From an uncultured Actinomycetes bacterium (GTDB taxonomy: Bacteria; Actinomycetota; Actinomycetes; Nanopelagicales; Nanopelagicaceae), in the NCBI GenBank assembly GCA_903822425.1, contig CAIJOY010000031.1:1-64000 (forward strand): 64,000 nt of DNA. The letters run 5' to 3'. Positions 29,763 to 38,704 of this stretch are shown here, piece after piece. The translations under genes and the position numbers were made by a program. A model generated the notes under the pieces. That model had not been told where the DNA came from, searched no databases, and saw nothing but the letters and a program-made list of their open reading frames with translations. Numbering within the stretch: the first letter of the stretch is position 1; each line of letters begins with the position of its first letter.

Positions 29763-29809
29763 CCACTACGTATGGAACTATAGCGCGCTTTGACCCCTAC
29801 ATCTAGTGG
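29763..29809 (-). promoter_or_regulatory. Putative tandem NrdR boxes flanking a -10 element of the nrdR-nrdJ operon
   Basis: CCACTACGTATGGAAC (29763-29778) and CCCCTACATCTAGTGG (29794-29809), starts 31 bp apart; minus-strand TATAGT (29777-29782) at the proximal box edge. Match to the remembered consensus ACACWATATATWGTGT is partial. Confidence 0.5.
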
Positions 29810-29916
29810 TAACTGTAAAGGGGCACTCAAGGCTTGGCCTGTATTGGGCAGATGAATTCTTTTCTGGCGTGTCGAGGCGACCCCCAGGAGGCAAGGTCGG
29901 AAATTGCTGGCGCGAA

Positions 29917-30282
29917 TTAAGCAGGAACGCGCAGAACCTGTCCTGCAGCCACATCGGGCACGGCTAGTGCATTGGCGCTCATGATCGCATCCACCATAGA
30001 AAGAACATCAGAGCTGCCAGAGACTTTCACTGCATCACTAGCAATAGACCAGAGAGTTTCACCAGGGGCGACAACAACACTGACATAGCTAGCGTGATCT
30101 GTATGTGTCACAACAGCGCCTGCTCCAGCTTTCATCGAAAAAGCAGCGCCCAGCACTATCGCCAGAGACAACACCACGAGTGAGCGCGCTAACCGACCAC
30201 GACGCGTGATCCCTGAAGTGCTCACAGCAATCGAGGAAATACGTAGTGATTGGGACGGATAATTCAGTGCAACTGCGCTCAT
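29917..30282 (-). CDS. LysM-domain membrane-anchored protein divergent from lexA; candidate SOS cell-division inhibitor
   Basis: One TM segment (SLVVLSLAIVLGAAFS) then VVVAPGETLWSIASDAVKVSGSSDVLSMVDAIMSANALAVPDVAAGQVLRVPA (LysM). Strong SD GGAGG. Confidence 0.83.
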   Translation of the reverse strand: MSAVALNYPSQSLRISSIAVSTSGITRRGRLARSLVVLSLAIVLGAAFSMKAGAGAVVTHTDHASYVSVVVAPGETLWSIASDAVKVSGSSDVLSMVDAIMSANALAVPDVAAGQVLRVPA

Positions 30283-30320
30283 GGTCTAGCCTCCTGCGAA
30301 TACAACCTTGGGGAAGGTTT

Positions 30321-30336
30321 TCGAACACTTGTTCGA
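30321..30336. promoter_or_regulatory. LexA/SOS box (perfect palindrome), LysM-gene side
   Basis: TCGAACACTTGTTCGA, perfect TCGAAC-N4-GTTCGA. Confidence 0.9.
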
Positions 30337-30379
30337 TAGGACATTTATAGCCCACCCCACCGACAAAAGCAAGAATAAT

Positions 30380-30395
30380 TCGAACAGATGTTTGA
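30380..30395. promoter_or_regulatory. Second LexA/SOS box, overlapping the putative -35 of lexA
   Basis: TCGAACAGATGTTTGA, 1 mismatch from the palindrome; overlaps TTGAAT at 30392-30397. Confidence 0.82.
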
Positions 30396-30426
30396 ATTTT
30401 TCCCCAATCTGCTCTACCCTCTACCC

Positions 30427-31074
30427 ATGAGCAAAGAAGCCCTTCCCCAGATCCCCGCAGGCCTGAGCGCCCGCCAGTTCTCAATCTTGACCGCCATTAA
30501 AGAGGCGATCGATACCAACGGCTATCCACCCAGCATGCGTGAGATTGGCCTGGCTGCCGGCCTTGCCAGCCCTGCCTCGGTCAAATATCAACTTGAAACA
30601 CTTGAAGCGAAAGGTTTTATCCGTCGCGATGTATCAAAAGGTCGCGCCCTAGAAGTGCTTCTGCCTGAATCAGATACACCTGCCTATCCTGCTGATGTGA
30701 CTCGTCAGGTACCACTTGTGGGTCGGATTGCAGCAGGTGGACCCATTCTTGCTGAGCAATCTATTGAGGAAACTTTCCCTCTTCCTGAATCCATCGTCGG
30801 TCAAGGCGAACTCTTCATGCTCAAAGTAGTGGGAGATTCCATGATCAATGCCGCTATTTGTGATGGCGACTATGTCGTGATCCGTTCGCAAAAAGATTGC
30901 AACAAAGGTGAAATCGTTGCAGCGATGATTGATGGTGAAGCAACGGTTAAAACTTTCTCACGCAAAGATGGTCACATCTGGTTGCTGCCAGCCAATGATG
31001 ACTTTGCGCCGATCAATGGCGATGACTGCGAAATCTTAGGCAAAGTCACTGCAGTATTGCGCAGCGTCAACTAG
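30427..31074 (+). CDS. lexA: LexA repressor
   Basis: [89 protein letters not shown]. Start at ATG 30427. Confidence 0.97.
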   Translation: MSKEALPQIPAGLSARQFSILTAIKEAIDTNGYPPSMREIGLAAGLASPASVKYQLETLEAKGFIRRDVSKGRALEVLLPESDTPAYPADVTRQVPLVGRIAAGGPILAEQSIEETFPLPESIVGQGELFMLKVVGDSMINAAICDGDYVVIRSQKDCNKGEIVAAMIDGEATVKTFSRKDGHIWLLPANDDFAPINGDDCEILGKVTAVLRSVN

Positions 31075-31094
31075 AGCGCTAGTTGCTTGGAAAA

Positions 31095-31922
31095 CTATCC
31101 ATAAATAGCGTCGCGACTCGTATTTCCTAAAATAGTCACCACTTCGAAACAACGCAGTGCTTGCTCCATCTTCTCGCACGTGTAGGTAACTTCGCGCGTT
31201 CCTGTTTGTTGTACGCCAGGAATATGCGTAGCAGCAATGACTTGATTCGCTGCTGCAAATTCGATGCGGAATGTGAATGGTCCCTTGAGCGGTTCTGGTT
31301 TACGCAAACGAGATAGACCATCGCGAGCAGCACTCTTGATGATCTCAAATGTCTTTTCAGGTGCAATGCACTCTGCAGTAAAACGATCTACACATCTTTT
31401 AACTGCAGCAAATCCTGCATCTGCTGCATACCGCTTAGCATCTTCAATCGTCAGATCATCTCCACTCACAAGAACAACAGGCACTCCAAGTTCTGCAGCA
31501 AAGAGTGCGTTCATATATCCCTCACTGCAAACCTCACCATTGAGCCATACTGCATTGTAAATATCCCCCGAGTAGGTATGGGACATGATTCCTTGCTGAC
31601 CTGCAGCAGTGTGATAGCCAATAAATGCCACTGCATCAGTGGACTTAGTGACCCCTTCGACCATGCAATGTTTCTTGTGCCTACCGGAAATGAGTGTCGC
31701 ACGTGGGTCTAGAAGATCGTAAACCACGTTGTGCATATTGGCGTGTGAATCATTCACGACAATATTGCGCGCTCCTGCTTCATAAAAACCTTCCACAGCT
31801 GCATTAACATCGGCAGTCATGATCTTTCGAAAGTGATCCCATCCTGGAGTACCAGGGTGAACATCTGCTGGTGAGGTAACTCCGCTAATGCCTTCCATAT
31901 CTGCTGAGATCAGAACGTTCAT
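31095..31922 (-). CDS. M55 family D-aminopeptidase (DppA-like)
   Basis: MNVLISADMEGISGVTSPADV, NDSHANMHNV, FIGYHTAAGQQGIMSHTYSG. Confidence 0.92.
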   Translation of the reverse strand: MNVLISADMEGISGVTSPADVHPGTPGWDHFRKIMTADVNAAVEGFYEAGARNIVVNDSHANMHNVVYDLLDPRATLISGRHKKHCMVEGVTKSTDAVAFIGYHTAAGQQGIMSHTYSGDIYNAVWLNGEVCSEGYMNALFAAELGVPVVLVSGDDLTIEDAKRYAADAGFAAVKRCVDRFTAECIAPEKTFEIIKSAARDGLSRLRKPEPLKGPFTFRIEFAAANQVIAATHIPGVQQTGTREVTYTCEKMEQALRCFEVVTILGNTSRDAIYG

Positions 31923-33373
31923 GCTTCCGCCTTCTTAACATTGAGGGTTTGAATACGTATAGGAGTGATGGGATTTAAGCGGATTTCACATCGCAGCGAC
32001 CCGCTTTTGCCTGGAATATCCCAAACAAAGTGCAACGGAGAATCCGAAGCAGTTTTTACTTCATTAAGCATTGATGAAGCACTGAGTCCGCCAACTTCAG
32101 CGATCAGCGCTGTGATGGAACTCTGTCGTTCGCCATACGGAACATCCATGTCAACATTTTCTTCAAAGATTTCATCTGCCAGAGTTGAGCTCCAATTACG
32201 AACAAGGAGATCAGCCTGCTTTGCTAACTCAAGTGTGTGTGGCCACTTATCCTCAAGTGGCAGCTCATACCCCATTTTCTCCAGCGCATAATCCAAGATT
32301 CCAGTGGCAGTTGCCCATGCACCCGAATACGTAGCATTCTCAAGAACAACAACAGAGAGTCCTGTTGGCACATGCCAGCGCATGTGAGAACTAAAGCCAG
32401 GATAGCCACCAGAGTGTGATACAAATTGACCATACTTTGGATCAAACTCCACGAAAAGTCCCAAACCATAACCAAAAGCACGATGTGCGTTTGAAGGAAC
32501 TGTTGCTAAGTGAGTATTAAAAGGCGATGAGGTCACAATTTGTTGCATGCTGTGGCGCGATTGAGCAGATAGCGGCCCAGAATTTTTAGCATTAGGAACT
32601 AAAGCCGAATGCATCCACTGTGCCCAGGTGCGCAGATCTCGTGCACTGCTAAAGAGTCCACCGATACATGAGAAAGCACCAGATGAAGTAAATGGCAATT
32701 CAAGCCAGTTTTCCCCGCTCTTTCGATAGCCAACAGCAACGCGATCTGGGGCAAAGAGTTCTTTATCGAAACCAGAACCACTCATGCCTAAAGGTTTCAA
32801 GATTTCGCTGGTAACAAATTCCCGGAAATCGCGGCCAGATGCTCTTTCAATTACTTGGCCCAAAAGTGCAAAACCTAAATTGGAGTATTGATATATCGCT
32901 CCTGGATTACTCGTGGTGTGCACACCGCGACTCACGATCTCTCGTAGTGCTTGCCCCGAAATTGATTCTTGCCGATCAGCCCATGGATCATCAGATGGCA
33001 ATCCCGATGACATGGCCGCAAGTTGGCCAACAGTAGGAATAGTTTTATAGGTGCTGATCTGGCTGAAGCGATACTCCTCCACAAAATCTGTGATCGGCTG
33101 ATTCAGATCAAGGGCTCCCCGATCACGCAATACCAGCAACGCTGCGATTGTAAAACTCTTGGTGCACGAGGCAATGCGAAAAGAAGTATCTGCAGTAGGT
33201 GCGCCTTGACCAACTTTGTACTGACCGATTCCTTTTTCTATAAGTACTTCTTCGCCTTGAAAGAGCGTGGCATAAATTCCGGGGCACTTGCCATCAATAA
33301 CTGGTTTGTTCATCAGCTCTTCAACGCCCTTTAAGAGTTCTTGATCTATCTTCACTCCGGACTTAGCACTCAT
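31919..33373 (-). CDS. Serine hydrolase of the beta-lactamase/S12 family (AmpC/DD-peptidase-like)
   Basis: FRIASCTKSFTIAALLVL (SxxK), YQYSNLGFALLGQVIE (YxN), FGYGLGLFVEF and HSGGYPGFSS. Confidence 0.88.
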   Translation of the reverse strand: MSAKSGVKIDQELLKGVEELMNKPVIDGKCPGIYATLFQGEEVLIEKGIGQYKVGQGAPTADTSFRIASCTKSFTIAALLVLRDRGALDLNQPITDFVEEYRFSQISTYKTIPTVGQLAAMSSGLPSDDPWADRQESISGQALREIVSRGVHTTSNPGAIYQYSNLGFALLGQVIERASGRDFREFVTSEILKPLGMSGSGFDKELFAPDRVAVGYRKSGENWLELPFTSSGAFSCIGGLFSSARDLRTWAQWMHSALVPNAKNSGPLSAQSRHSMQQIVTSSPFNTHLATVPSNAHRAFGYGLGLFVEFDPKYGQFVSHSGGYPGFSSHMRWHVPTGLSVVVLENATYSGAWATATGILDYALEKMGYELPLEDKWPHTLELAKQADLLVRNWSSTLADEIFEENVDMDVPYGERQSSITALIAEVGGLSASSMLNEVKTASDSPLHFVWDIPGKSGSLRCEIRLNPITPIRIQTLNVKKAEA

Positions 33374-33382
33374 CTAATCCTC

Positions 33383-34177
33383 CTAGTTTGCGTTTCGAAC
33401 GATTGCATCAAGTTTGGGCACAGCTGAAATCAATTGTCTTGTGTAGGCATGCTGAGGATTATCAAATAAAGAAAGTGTTGGGGAGGATTCCACAATCTCT
33501 CCAAGATTGATCACATTGACTCGATCACAGAGCAAGCGCACAATGGCAAGGTCGTGTGAGATAAAAAGAATTGAAAGTTTCAGTGAATCACGAAGATCCG
33601 AGAGCAAGTTAATAATCGAGGCTTGTACAGAAACATCTAGGGCAGATACTGCTTCATCTGCGATGAGAAATTGTGGGTTCAGGGAGAGAGCCCGTGCAAT
33701 AGCCACGCGTTGCCTTTGACCGCCCGACATTGCATAAGGGCGACTATCGAGCAAACTCTCTGGGAGTTTCACTAGTGAAAGAAGTTCTTTACAACGATCT
33801 AAACGTTTCTCCTTGGGAAGAACGTTATGTGTATCGAGTAGCTCAAAAATCGCTTGTTTCACACTCATGCGCGGATCCAAAGAGGAATACGGATCTTGGA
33901 AAATCATTTGCATCTTGCGTCGATCCTCTAGTGTGCGCACCTTTGGAAGGGCTTGCCCAGCATAGAAAAGCTCACCAGAGTTCTGTTTTTGCAAGCCGAT
34001 GGCAACCCGTGCCAAAGTAGATTTGCCGGAACCAGATTCACCGACAAGTCCAACAATTTCGCCCTCATTCACATCAAGGGATACCTTCTTGAGTGCATGT
34101 ACTTGGCTCTTATTCCGGCCACGACCAACATTAAATGTCACACTGACATCTCTGGCTTCAAATATTGGTTTACTCAT
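33383..34177 (-). CDS. Oligo/dipeptide ABC transporter ATP-binding protein (DppF-like)
   Basis: [57 protein letters not shown]. Start ATG 34177. Confidence 0.92.
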   Translation of the reverse strand: MSKPIFEARDVSVTFNVGRGRNKSQVHALKKVSLDVNEGEIVGLVGESGSGKSTLARVAIGLQKQNSGELFYAGQALPKVRTLEDRRKMQMIFQDPYSSLDPRMSVKQAIFELLDTHNVLPKEKRLDRCKELLSLVKLPESLLDSRPYAMSGGQRQRVAIARALSLNPQFLIADEAVSALDVSVQASIINLLSDLRDSLKLSILFISHDLAIVRLLCDRVNVINLGEIVESSPTLSLFDNPQHAYTRQLISAVPKLDAIVRNAN

Positions 34178-35150
34178 GAGAACTCGCACTCCAGAGGGCA
34201 TCTAAATCAGCAAATTCAAAAGGAGCAATCTGCCAACCAGGTTCGACGTTTGTCATGGGCGGTGCCAATTCTTGGGATCTTTGAGTCAAGGACGGCCCCG
34301 TGTTATCCAAACCTTTAAGGCGCTGAATAGGTCCATCAATGCGTGGAATCGCACTGAGCAAGGCTTTTGTATAAGGATGGCGAGGATGTGAAAAAACCTT
34401 ATTGATGTCATCTGCTTGCTCAACAATGCGGCCTGAATACATCACTGAAATTGCATCACATAATTCGGCCACCACACCGATGTCATGGGTGACATAAAGC
34501 AAGCTAACTTTGAGCTCGCTACGTAACTTCTTAAATAGTTCAATGATCTGGGCTTGGATCGTGACATCTAATGCAGTGGTTGGTTCATCACACAAAATCA
34601 GCTCAGGTCCACATGCCAAGGCAGCTGCGATCATCACGCGCTGTTTCATTCCGCCAGAGAGTTGGAAAGGGAAATCATCAACGCGTTTACTTGCTTCACG
34701 AATGCCCACTTGATCCATCAGATCAATGGCACGCTCTCTTGCTTGCTTGCGGTTGAGATCAGAATGCTGCATCAAACTATCTGTGATCTGCTTGCCAATT
34801 TTCATCACCGGATTCAACGCGACAGATGGTTCTTGGAAAACCATGGATATGCCGGTACCTAAAACACTCTTGCGATACTTGCCACCTTCGGCGAGTAAGT
34901 CTTGACCTTGGAACTTGATGACTCCCGATGTGACGCGAACATTTGCAGGCAAAAGCCCCATGATTGCTCGCAAAGTCAAACTCTTGCCAGATCCGGATTC
35001 ACCTACAAGCCCGCGTGCGTGACCCTCCGCAACACTAAAACTGATGTTGTCGATTGCAATGTAATCACGGCCAGCAATGCGAGCAACGATTTGAAGGTCC
35101 TCTACCTCTAATACGTTAGAAGTCATTGCTCCAGAATTCATGGCGTTCAT
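34170..35150 (-). CDS. Oligo/dipeptide ABC transporter ATP-binding protein (DppD-like)
   Basis: GLVGESGSGKSLTLRAIMGLLP, LSGGMKQRVMIAAALACGPELILCDEPTTALDVTIQAQ. Start reassigned to ATG 35150, overlapping the upstream stop (ATGA). Confidence 0.91.
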   Translation of the reverse strand: MNAMNSGAMTSNVLEVEDLQIVARIAGRDYIAIDNISFSVAEGHARGLVGESGSGKSLTLRAIMGLLPANVRVTSGVIKFQGQDLLAEGGKYRKSVLGTGISMVFQEPSVALNPVMKIGKQITDSLMQHSDLNRKQARERAIDLMDQVGIREASKRVDDFPFQLSGGMKQRVMIAAALACGPELILCDEPTTALDVTIQAQIIELFKKLRSELKVSLLYVTHDIGVVAELCDAISVMYSGRIVEQADDINKVFSHPRHPYTKALLSAIPRIDGPIQRLKGLDNTGPSLTQRSQELAPPMTNVEPGWQIAPFEFADLDALWSASSHE

Positions 35151-36007
35151 CGCTTTACCCGCAGTGCTACGGCAAGACCATCTCCGATAAAGGAAAGTCC
35201 CAAACTCGTGATCACAACTGCTAGCGCAGGCAGGATGGTCAACGCGTAATACCCGCCAGCTAAGAATTGTTGCCCCTCTGCGATCATGCGTCCCCAATCT
35301 GGCGTGGGTGGCACGATTCCTAAACCGAAATAACTCAATGTCACGATGACGCCGATATTGAGGACGATGTCACTCATCGCATAAACAATCGCCTGCGTAA
35401 TCACGTTAGGCAGAACATGGCGCGTAATGATTTTCTGGTTGGAAATTCCACCAGTTTGGGCTGCTTCAATGAATTCCTTGGAACGAACAATCATCGTCTC
35501 GGCACGCACGATACGAGCGTATGCAACCCAACTCACTAGTGAAATTGCAATGAATATGCTTCCTACGCCATTACCTAAAATGAAGACCAAGCTAATAACC
35601 AAAACATAAAAAGGAAATGCGACAACTACATCGGCAATACGCATCACCAAGGTATCTACCCACCCAGAGAAATACCCGCATATAGCACCTACCACTGTGC
35701 CGATAACGAAGGGTGCTAGAACTGCGATGGAGGCTAGAAATAGATCTGTACGCCCGCCATAAAGTAGGCGACTCCACACATCGCGCCCCAAGTTATCGGT
35801 ACCCAAGAAATGCTCGGCAGTGCCGCCTTGTAAAGTGTTGAGTAAATCTTGTGAAATAGGATCGAATTTCGTTAAATGGGAAGCCAGTACGGCCATCGCT
35901 ACTACTACAAAAATAATGAATATACCTAAATAAAGTCGGAAGTTATTAACGCGAAATCCCCTAAGACGGCTTAATATATTTGGTCGCAGGGAAAGTGAGG
36001 TACTCAT
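35147..36007 (-). CDS. Oligo/dipeptide ABC transporter permease (DppC-like)
   Basis: LGTDNLGRDVWSRLLYGGRTDL, SWVAYARIVRAETMIVRSKEFIEAAQTGG. Confidence 0.92.
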   Translation of the reverse strand: MSTSLSLRPNILSRLRGFRVNNFRLYLGIFIIFVVVAMAVLASHLTKFDPISQDLLNTLQGGTAEHFLGTDNLGRDVWSRLLYGGRTDLFLASIAVLAPFVIGTVVGAICGYFSGWVDTLVMRIADVVVAFPFYVLVISLVFILGNGVGSIFIAISLVSWVAYARIVRAETMIVRSKEFIEAAQTGGISNQKIITRHVLPNVITQAIVYAMSDIVLNIGVIVTLSYFGLGIVPPTPDWGRMIAEGQQFLAGGYYALTILPALAVVITSLGLSFIGDGLAVALRVKR

Positions 36008-36942
36008 TATTTAAACCTCGCCCGTGGGTCAAGGAGTGCGTACGACACATCCGTGAGCAAATAGACCAAAACTACGAGCATCGCAAAAGTCAGCGTTGCA
36101 CCTTGTATCACCGGGAAATCTCTATTCAAAATTCCCGTCATTAAAAAAGAACCCATCCCTGGAATTCCGAAAACATTTTCTATAACCAAAGAACCGCCTG
36201 CTAGGTATCCCACTTGAATTCCCAAAATACTAATTCCCGAAATGCTTCCGTTCCGTAACGCGTATTTCAACCACACCGAGCGATTTTTTAGACCTTTCGA
36301 ACGGGCGAATGCAACGTATTCACTATCCAAAGATTCGATCACTGAAGTACGCAAACTTCTCACCAATAGCGGCACTAGCCCCAAACCAATCGTGAGGCTG
36401 GGAAGAACAAGAGACCATAGGTGTTGCAAATTGGTCTCCCCGTATCCCCCAACCGGGAATATTTGAACTTTCAAAGCAAGAAACAAGATCCCCATAGCGC
36501 CAATAAAGAATATTGGCATTCCTAAGATCACTGCATTTAAAAGGCTCACAAGATGATCAATAAATTTGTCTTTACGTATTGCTGTCCAAATGGCCAGAGG
36601 AAGAGCAAAAATGATTCCAAAAAGAGAGCCCATGATCATCAACATCAGCGTTGGAGGTAATTTCAAGCTAATCAATTTAACAATTGTTTCATTGTAGAAA
36701 AGTGAGTTACCCAAATCGCCAGTAAAGAGACCGCCAATAAAATCTAGGTACTGCTGAGTGACGGGTTTATCTAAGCCCCATTGGTGATGCAGCGCGGCAA
36801 TCGCCGCAGGTTCTGGGTGATTGCCTAAATAAGTAAGAGCTGGATCTCCCGGAGTAGCATGCATCAAGAGAAAAGTAGCGGTGATGATGCCAAAAACGAC
36901 AGGTACTAAGAGTGCAATTCTCTTGATCAAGAACCGAGTCAT
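36007..36942 (-). CDS. Oligo/dipeptide ABC transporter permease (DppB-like)
   Basis: MTRFLIKRIALLVPVVFGIITATFLLMHATPGDPA; EYVAFARSKGLKNRSVWLKYALRNGSISGISILGIQVGYLAGGSLVIENVFGIPGMG. Confidence 0.93.
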   Translation of the reverse strand: MTRFLIKRIALLVPVVFGIITATFLLMHATPGDPALTYLGNHPEPAAIAALHHQWGLDKPVTQQYLDFIGGLFTGDLGNSLFYNETIVKLISLKLPPTLMLMIMGSLFGIIFALPLAIWTAIRKDKFIDHLVSLLNAVILGMPIFFIGAMGILFLALKVQIFPVGGYGETNLQHLWSLVLPSLTIGLGLVPLLVRSLRTSVIESLDSEYVAFARSKGLKNRSVWLKYALRNGSISGISILGIQVGYLAGGSLVIENVFGIPGMGSFLMTGILNRDFPVIQGATLTFAMLVVLVYLLTDVSYALLDPRARFK

Positions 36943-36996
36943 TCTTTCTGCACCCTCCCCTAGGTCGTAGATTGATCTTTACTCTAGTTATTCAAC

Positions 36997-37032
36997 ACGC
37001 GGTGCTCAAGAACCATCTCTTGAACACCGCGT
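36997..37032 (-). other. Intercistronic stem-loop between SBP1 and dppB, without U-tract
   Basis: ACGCGGTGcTCAAGA-accatc-TCTTGAaCACCGCGT; 14 paired positions with one mismatch. Confidence 0.8.
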
Positions 37033-37058
37033 ATCGAATTACTTTTTTAAGTCATTTA

Positions 37059-38609
37059 CTACTTTGACAACCAAACATTCCGGAAATTGTAATTTCCCGT
37101 TACGAATGGGTGGAAAGCTTGTACCTTGGTTGAGTACGAGTACAAGTTTGGTGCGTAGTACAAAGGCACCATTGGTTGATCGTTATCAAAGGCAACTTGG
37201 ATCTTGTCATAGATCGCTTTGCGCTTTGTTTGATTGTCAATGAGAACCGCGTCATTAGCTAACTTGGCACTCTTTTGATTATCGTAATAAGACCATAGCG
37301 ATGATCCGCCGCCATCGATGAGCCCTGTGAATCGAATCAATTCATCAGGATCGATGATGTCAGTGGTGTCATATCCGAACATGATGTCATATGACTTGTT
37401 ATCACGAGCTGCAGTCCATGCTGATGGATCTAGCTGACTGATCTGAAGAGTGACACCAATTTTGGCAGCTTCACTCTGGAGAATTTGAGCCATTGAGTTC
37501 TGATCAGCGTTTCCGGATGAAACCATGATGGTGGCGCTGAAACCGTTTGGTTGTGTTGAAAGTGCTAGTTCAGCTTTTGCCTTTGTTAAGTCATATGGCA
37601 AGCCCTTGATGCTGGCATTATGTGACCAAGATGAAGGAGACATGTAAGCACCAGCTGGAGTTCCATTACCAAACAGAACAGCTGTAATGATTGCTTTCTT
37701 GTCCACTAACGAAGCAAGTGCTTTGCGGACATGCACATCACTCAATGGCGCCTTGGTGTTGTTGAAAATCAAAAAGTTCACAGCACTGGAATCAAATGCC
37801 GTGACCTTTACGCCAGGAACGTTCTTAAGTGTCTTCACACTTGAAAAGGATGGGAACTCATTAATCTGAGCTTGTCCGCCTTGTACCTGGTTAGCGCGGG
37901 TATTTGCATCAGGAACCAATTTAAATGTTATTGAATCCAAATACGGTTTTCCAGCTTCCCAGTAGTAAGGGTTGCGGACAATCTTAATGAGTTGACCCTT
38001 AGTCCAAGTTGCTAATTTAAATGGCCCTGTTCCGATTGGATGTTTGCCAAATTCATCTTTTGTCTTACCACCGTAGTTATTAGGAATGATGGAATTGGCA
38101 AAGATAGCCATAACAGCAGGAAGTGGTGAGTAAGGAGTCTTTGTTGTGATCGTGACTGTCAATGGGTCTGGTGTTCCAATTTTAGAAATTGAGGAGTTAA
38201 TGAATCCCCAGTTACCAGCGGGATTTGAATTCTCCTGCAATGAAAACTTTACATCTTTGGAAGTCATTGGAGTGCCATCGGAGAACTTCACTCCGCTGCG
38301 AAGTTTGAAAGTCCATGTCAAACCATCTTTAGATGCAGACCATGATGTTGCAAGACTTGGCTTCAAGCTCTTGGCATCCGCTGCTGGTACTAAGAGTGTG
38401 TCGAAGATTTCTTCTACAACCCAGATACCTGCGTTATCAGGTGGGATGCTTGGAGTTAAACTTGATTCAAGATCACCGCGCAAGATTGTGAGATCTCCGC
38501 CTTTGACCGGTGTTGCAGCCGAGGCCACTTGTGAAAAAGTGAACGACACTGGCAGAGCAAGTGCAACAGTAACTGCAGTAACAAGCAGCTTCTTGGAAAC
38601 GATCCTCAT
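37059..38609 (-). CDS. Oligo/dipeptide ABC transporter substrate-binding protein (SBP1)
   Basis: Signal peptide; SBP_bac_5-type motifs WTFKLRSGVKFSDGTPMTSKDVKFSL, PIGTGPFKLATWTKGQLIKIVRNPYYW. Start ATG 38609 with GGAGAGG. Confidence 0.92.
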   Translation of the reverse strand: MRIVSKKLLVTAVTVALALPVSFTFSQVASAATPVKGGDLTILRGDLESSLTPSIPPDNAGIWVVEEIFDTLLVPAADAKSLKPSLATSWSASKDGLTWTFKLRSGVKFSDGTPMTSKDVKFSLQENSNPAGNWGFINSSISKIGTPDPLTVTITTKTPYSPLPAVMAIFANSIIPNNYGGKTKDEFGKHPIGTGPFKLATWTKGQLIKIVRNPYYWEAGKPYLDSITFKLVPDANTRANQVQGGQAQINEFPSFSSVKTLKNVPGVKVTAFDSSAVNFLIFNNTKAPLSDVHVRKALASLVDKKAIITAVLFGNGTPAGAYMSPSSWSHNASIKGLPYDLTKAKAELALSTQPNGFSATIMVSSGNADQNSMAQILQSEAAKIGVTLQISQLDPSAWTAARDNKSYDIMFGYDTTDIIDPDELIRFTGLIDGGGSSLWSYYDNQKSAKLANDAVLIDNQTKRKAIYDKIQVAFDNDQPMVPLYYAPNLYSYSTKVQAFHPFVTGNYNFRNVWLSK

Positions 38610-38670
38610 TTGAAACCAACCTCTCCTTGGTCTTGCCCCTGGGGCTACCCCCCGAGGAATTTCTTGCCCA

Positions 38671-38699
38671 TGTCTATTGGGGTTAATACCTGAAGTCAA
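38671..38699 (-). promoter_or_regulatory. SigA-type promoter of the SBP1-dppBCDF-S12-M55 operon
   Basis: Minus strand TTGACT-N17-TAGACA, upstream of SBP1. Confidence 0.55.
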
Positions 38700-38704
38700 T
38701 AGAT

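Noticed and set aside
29811-29916. Possible structured RNA or cobalamin riboswitch upstream of nrdR
   Set aside because: No B12-box-like core or consistent long-range stems found by eye; sequence may only be 5' UTR or intergenic DNA.
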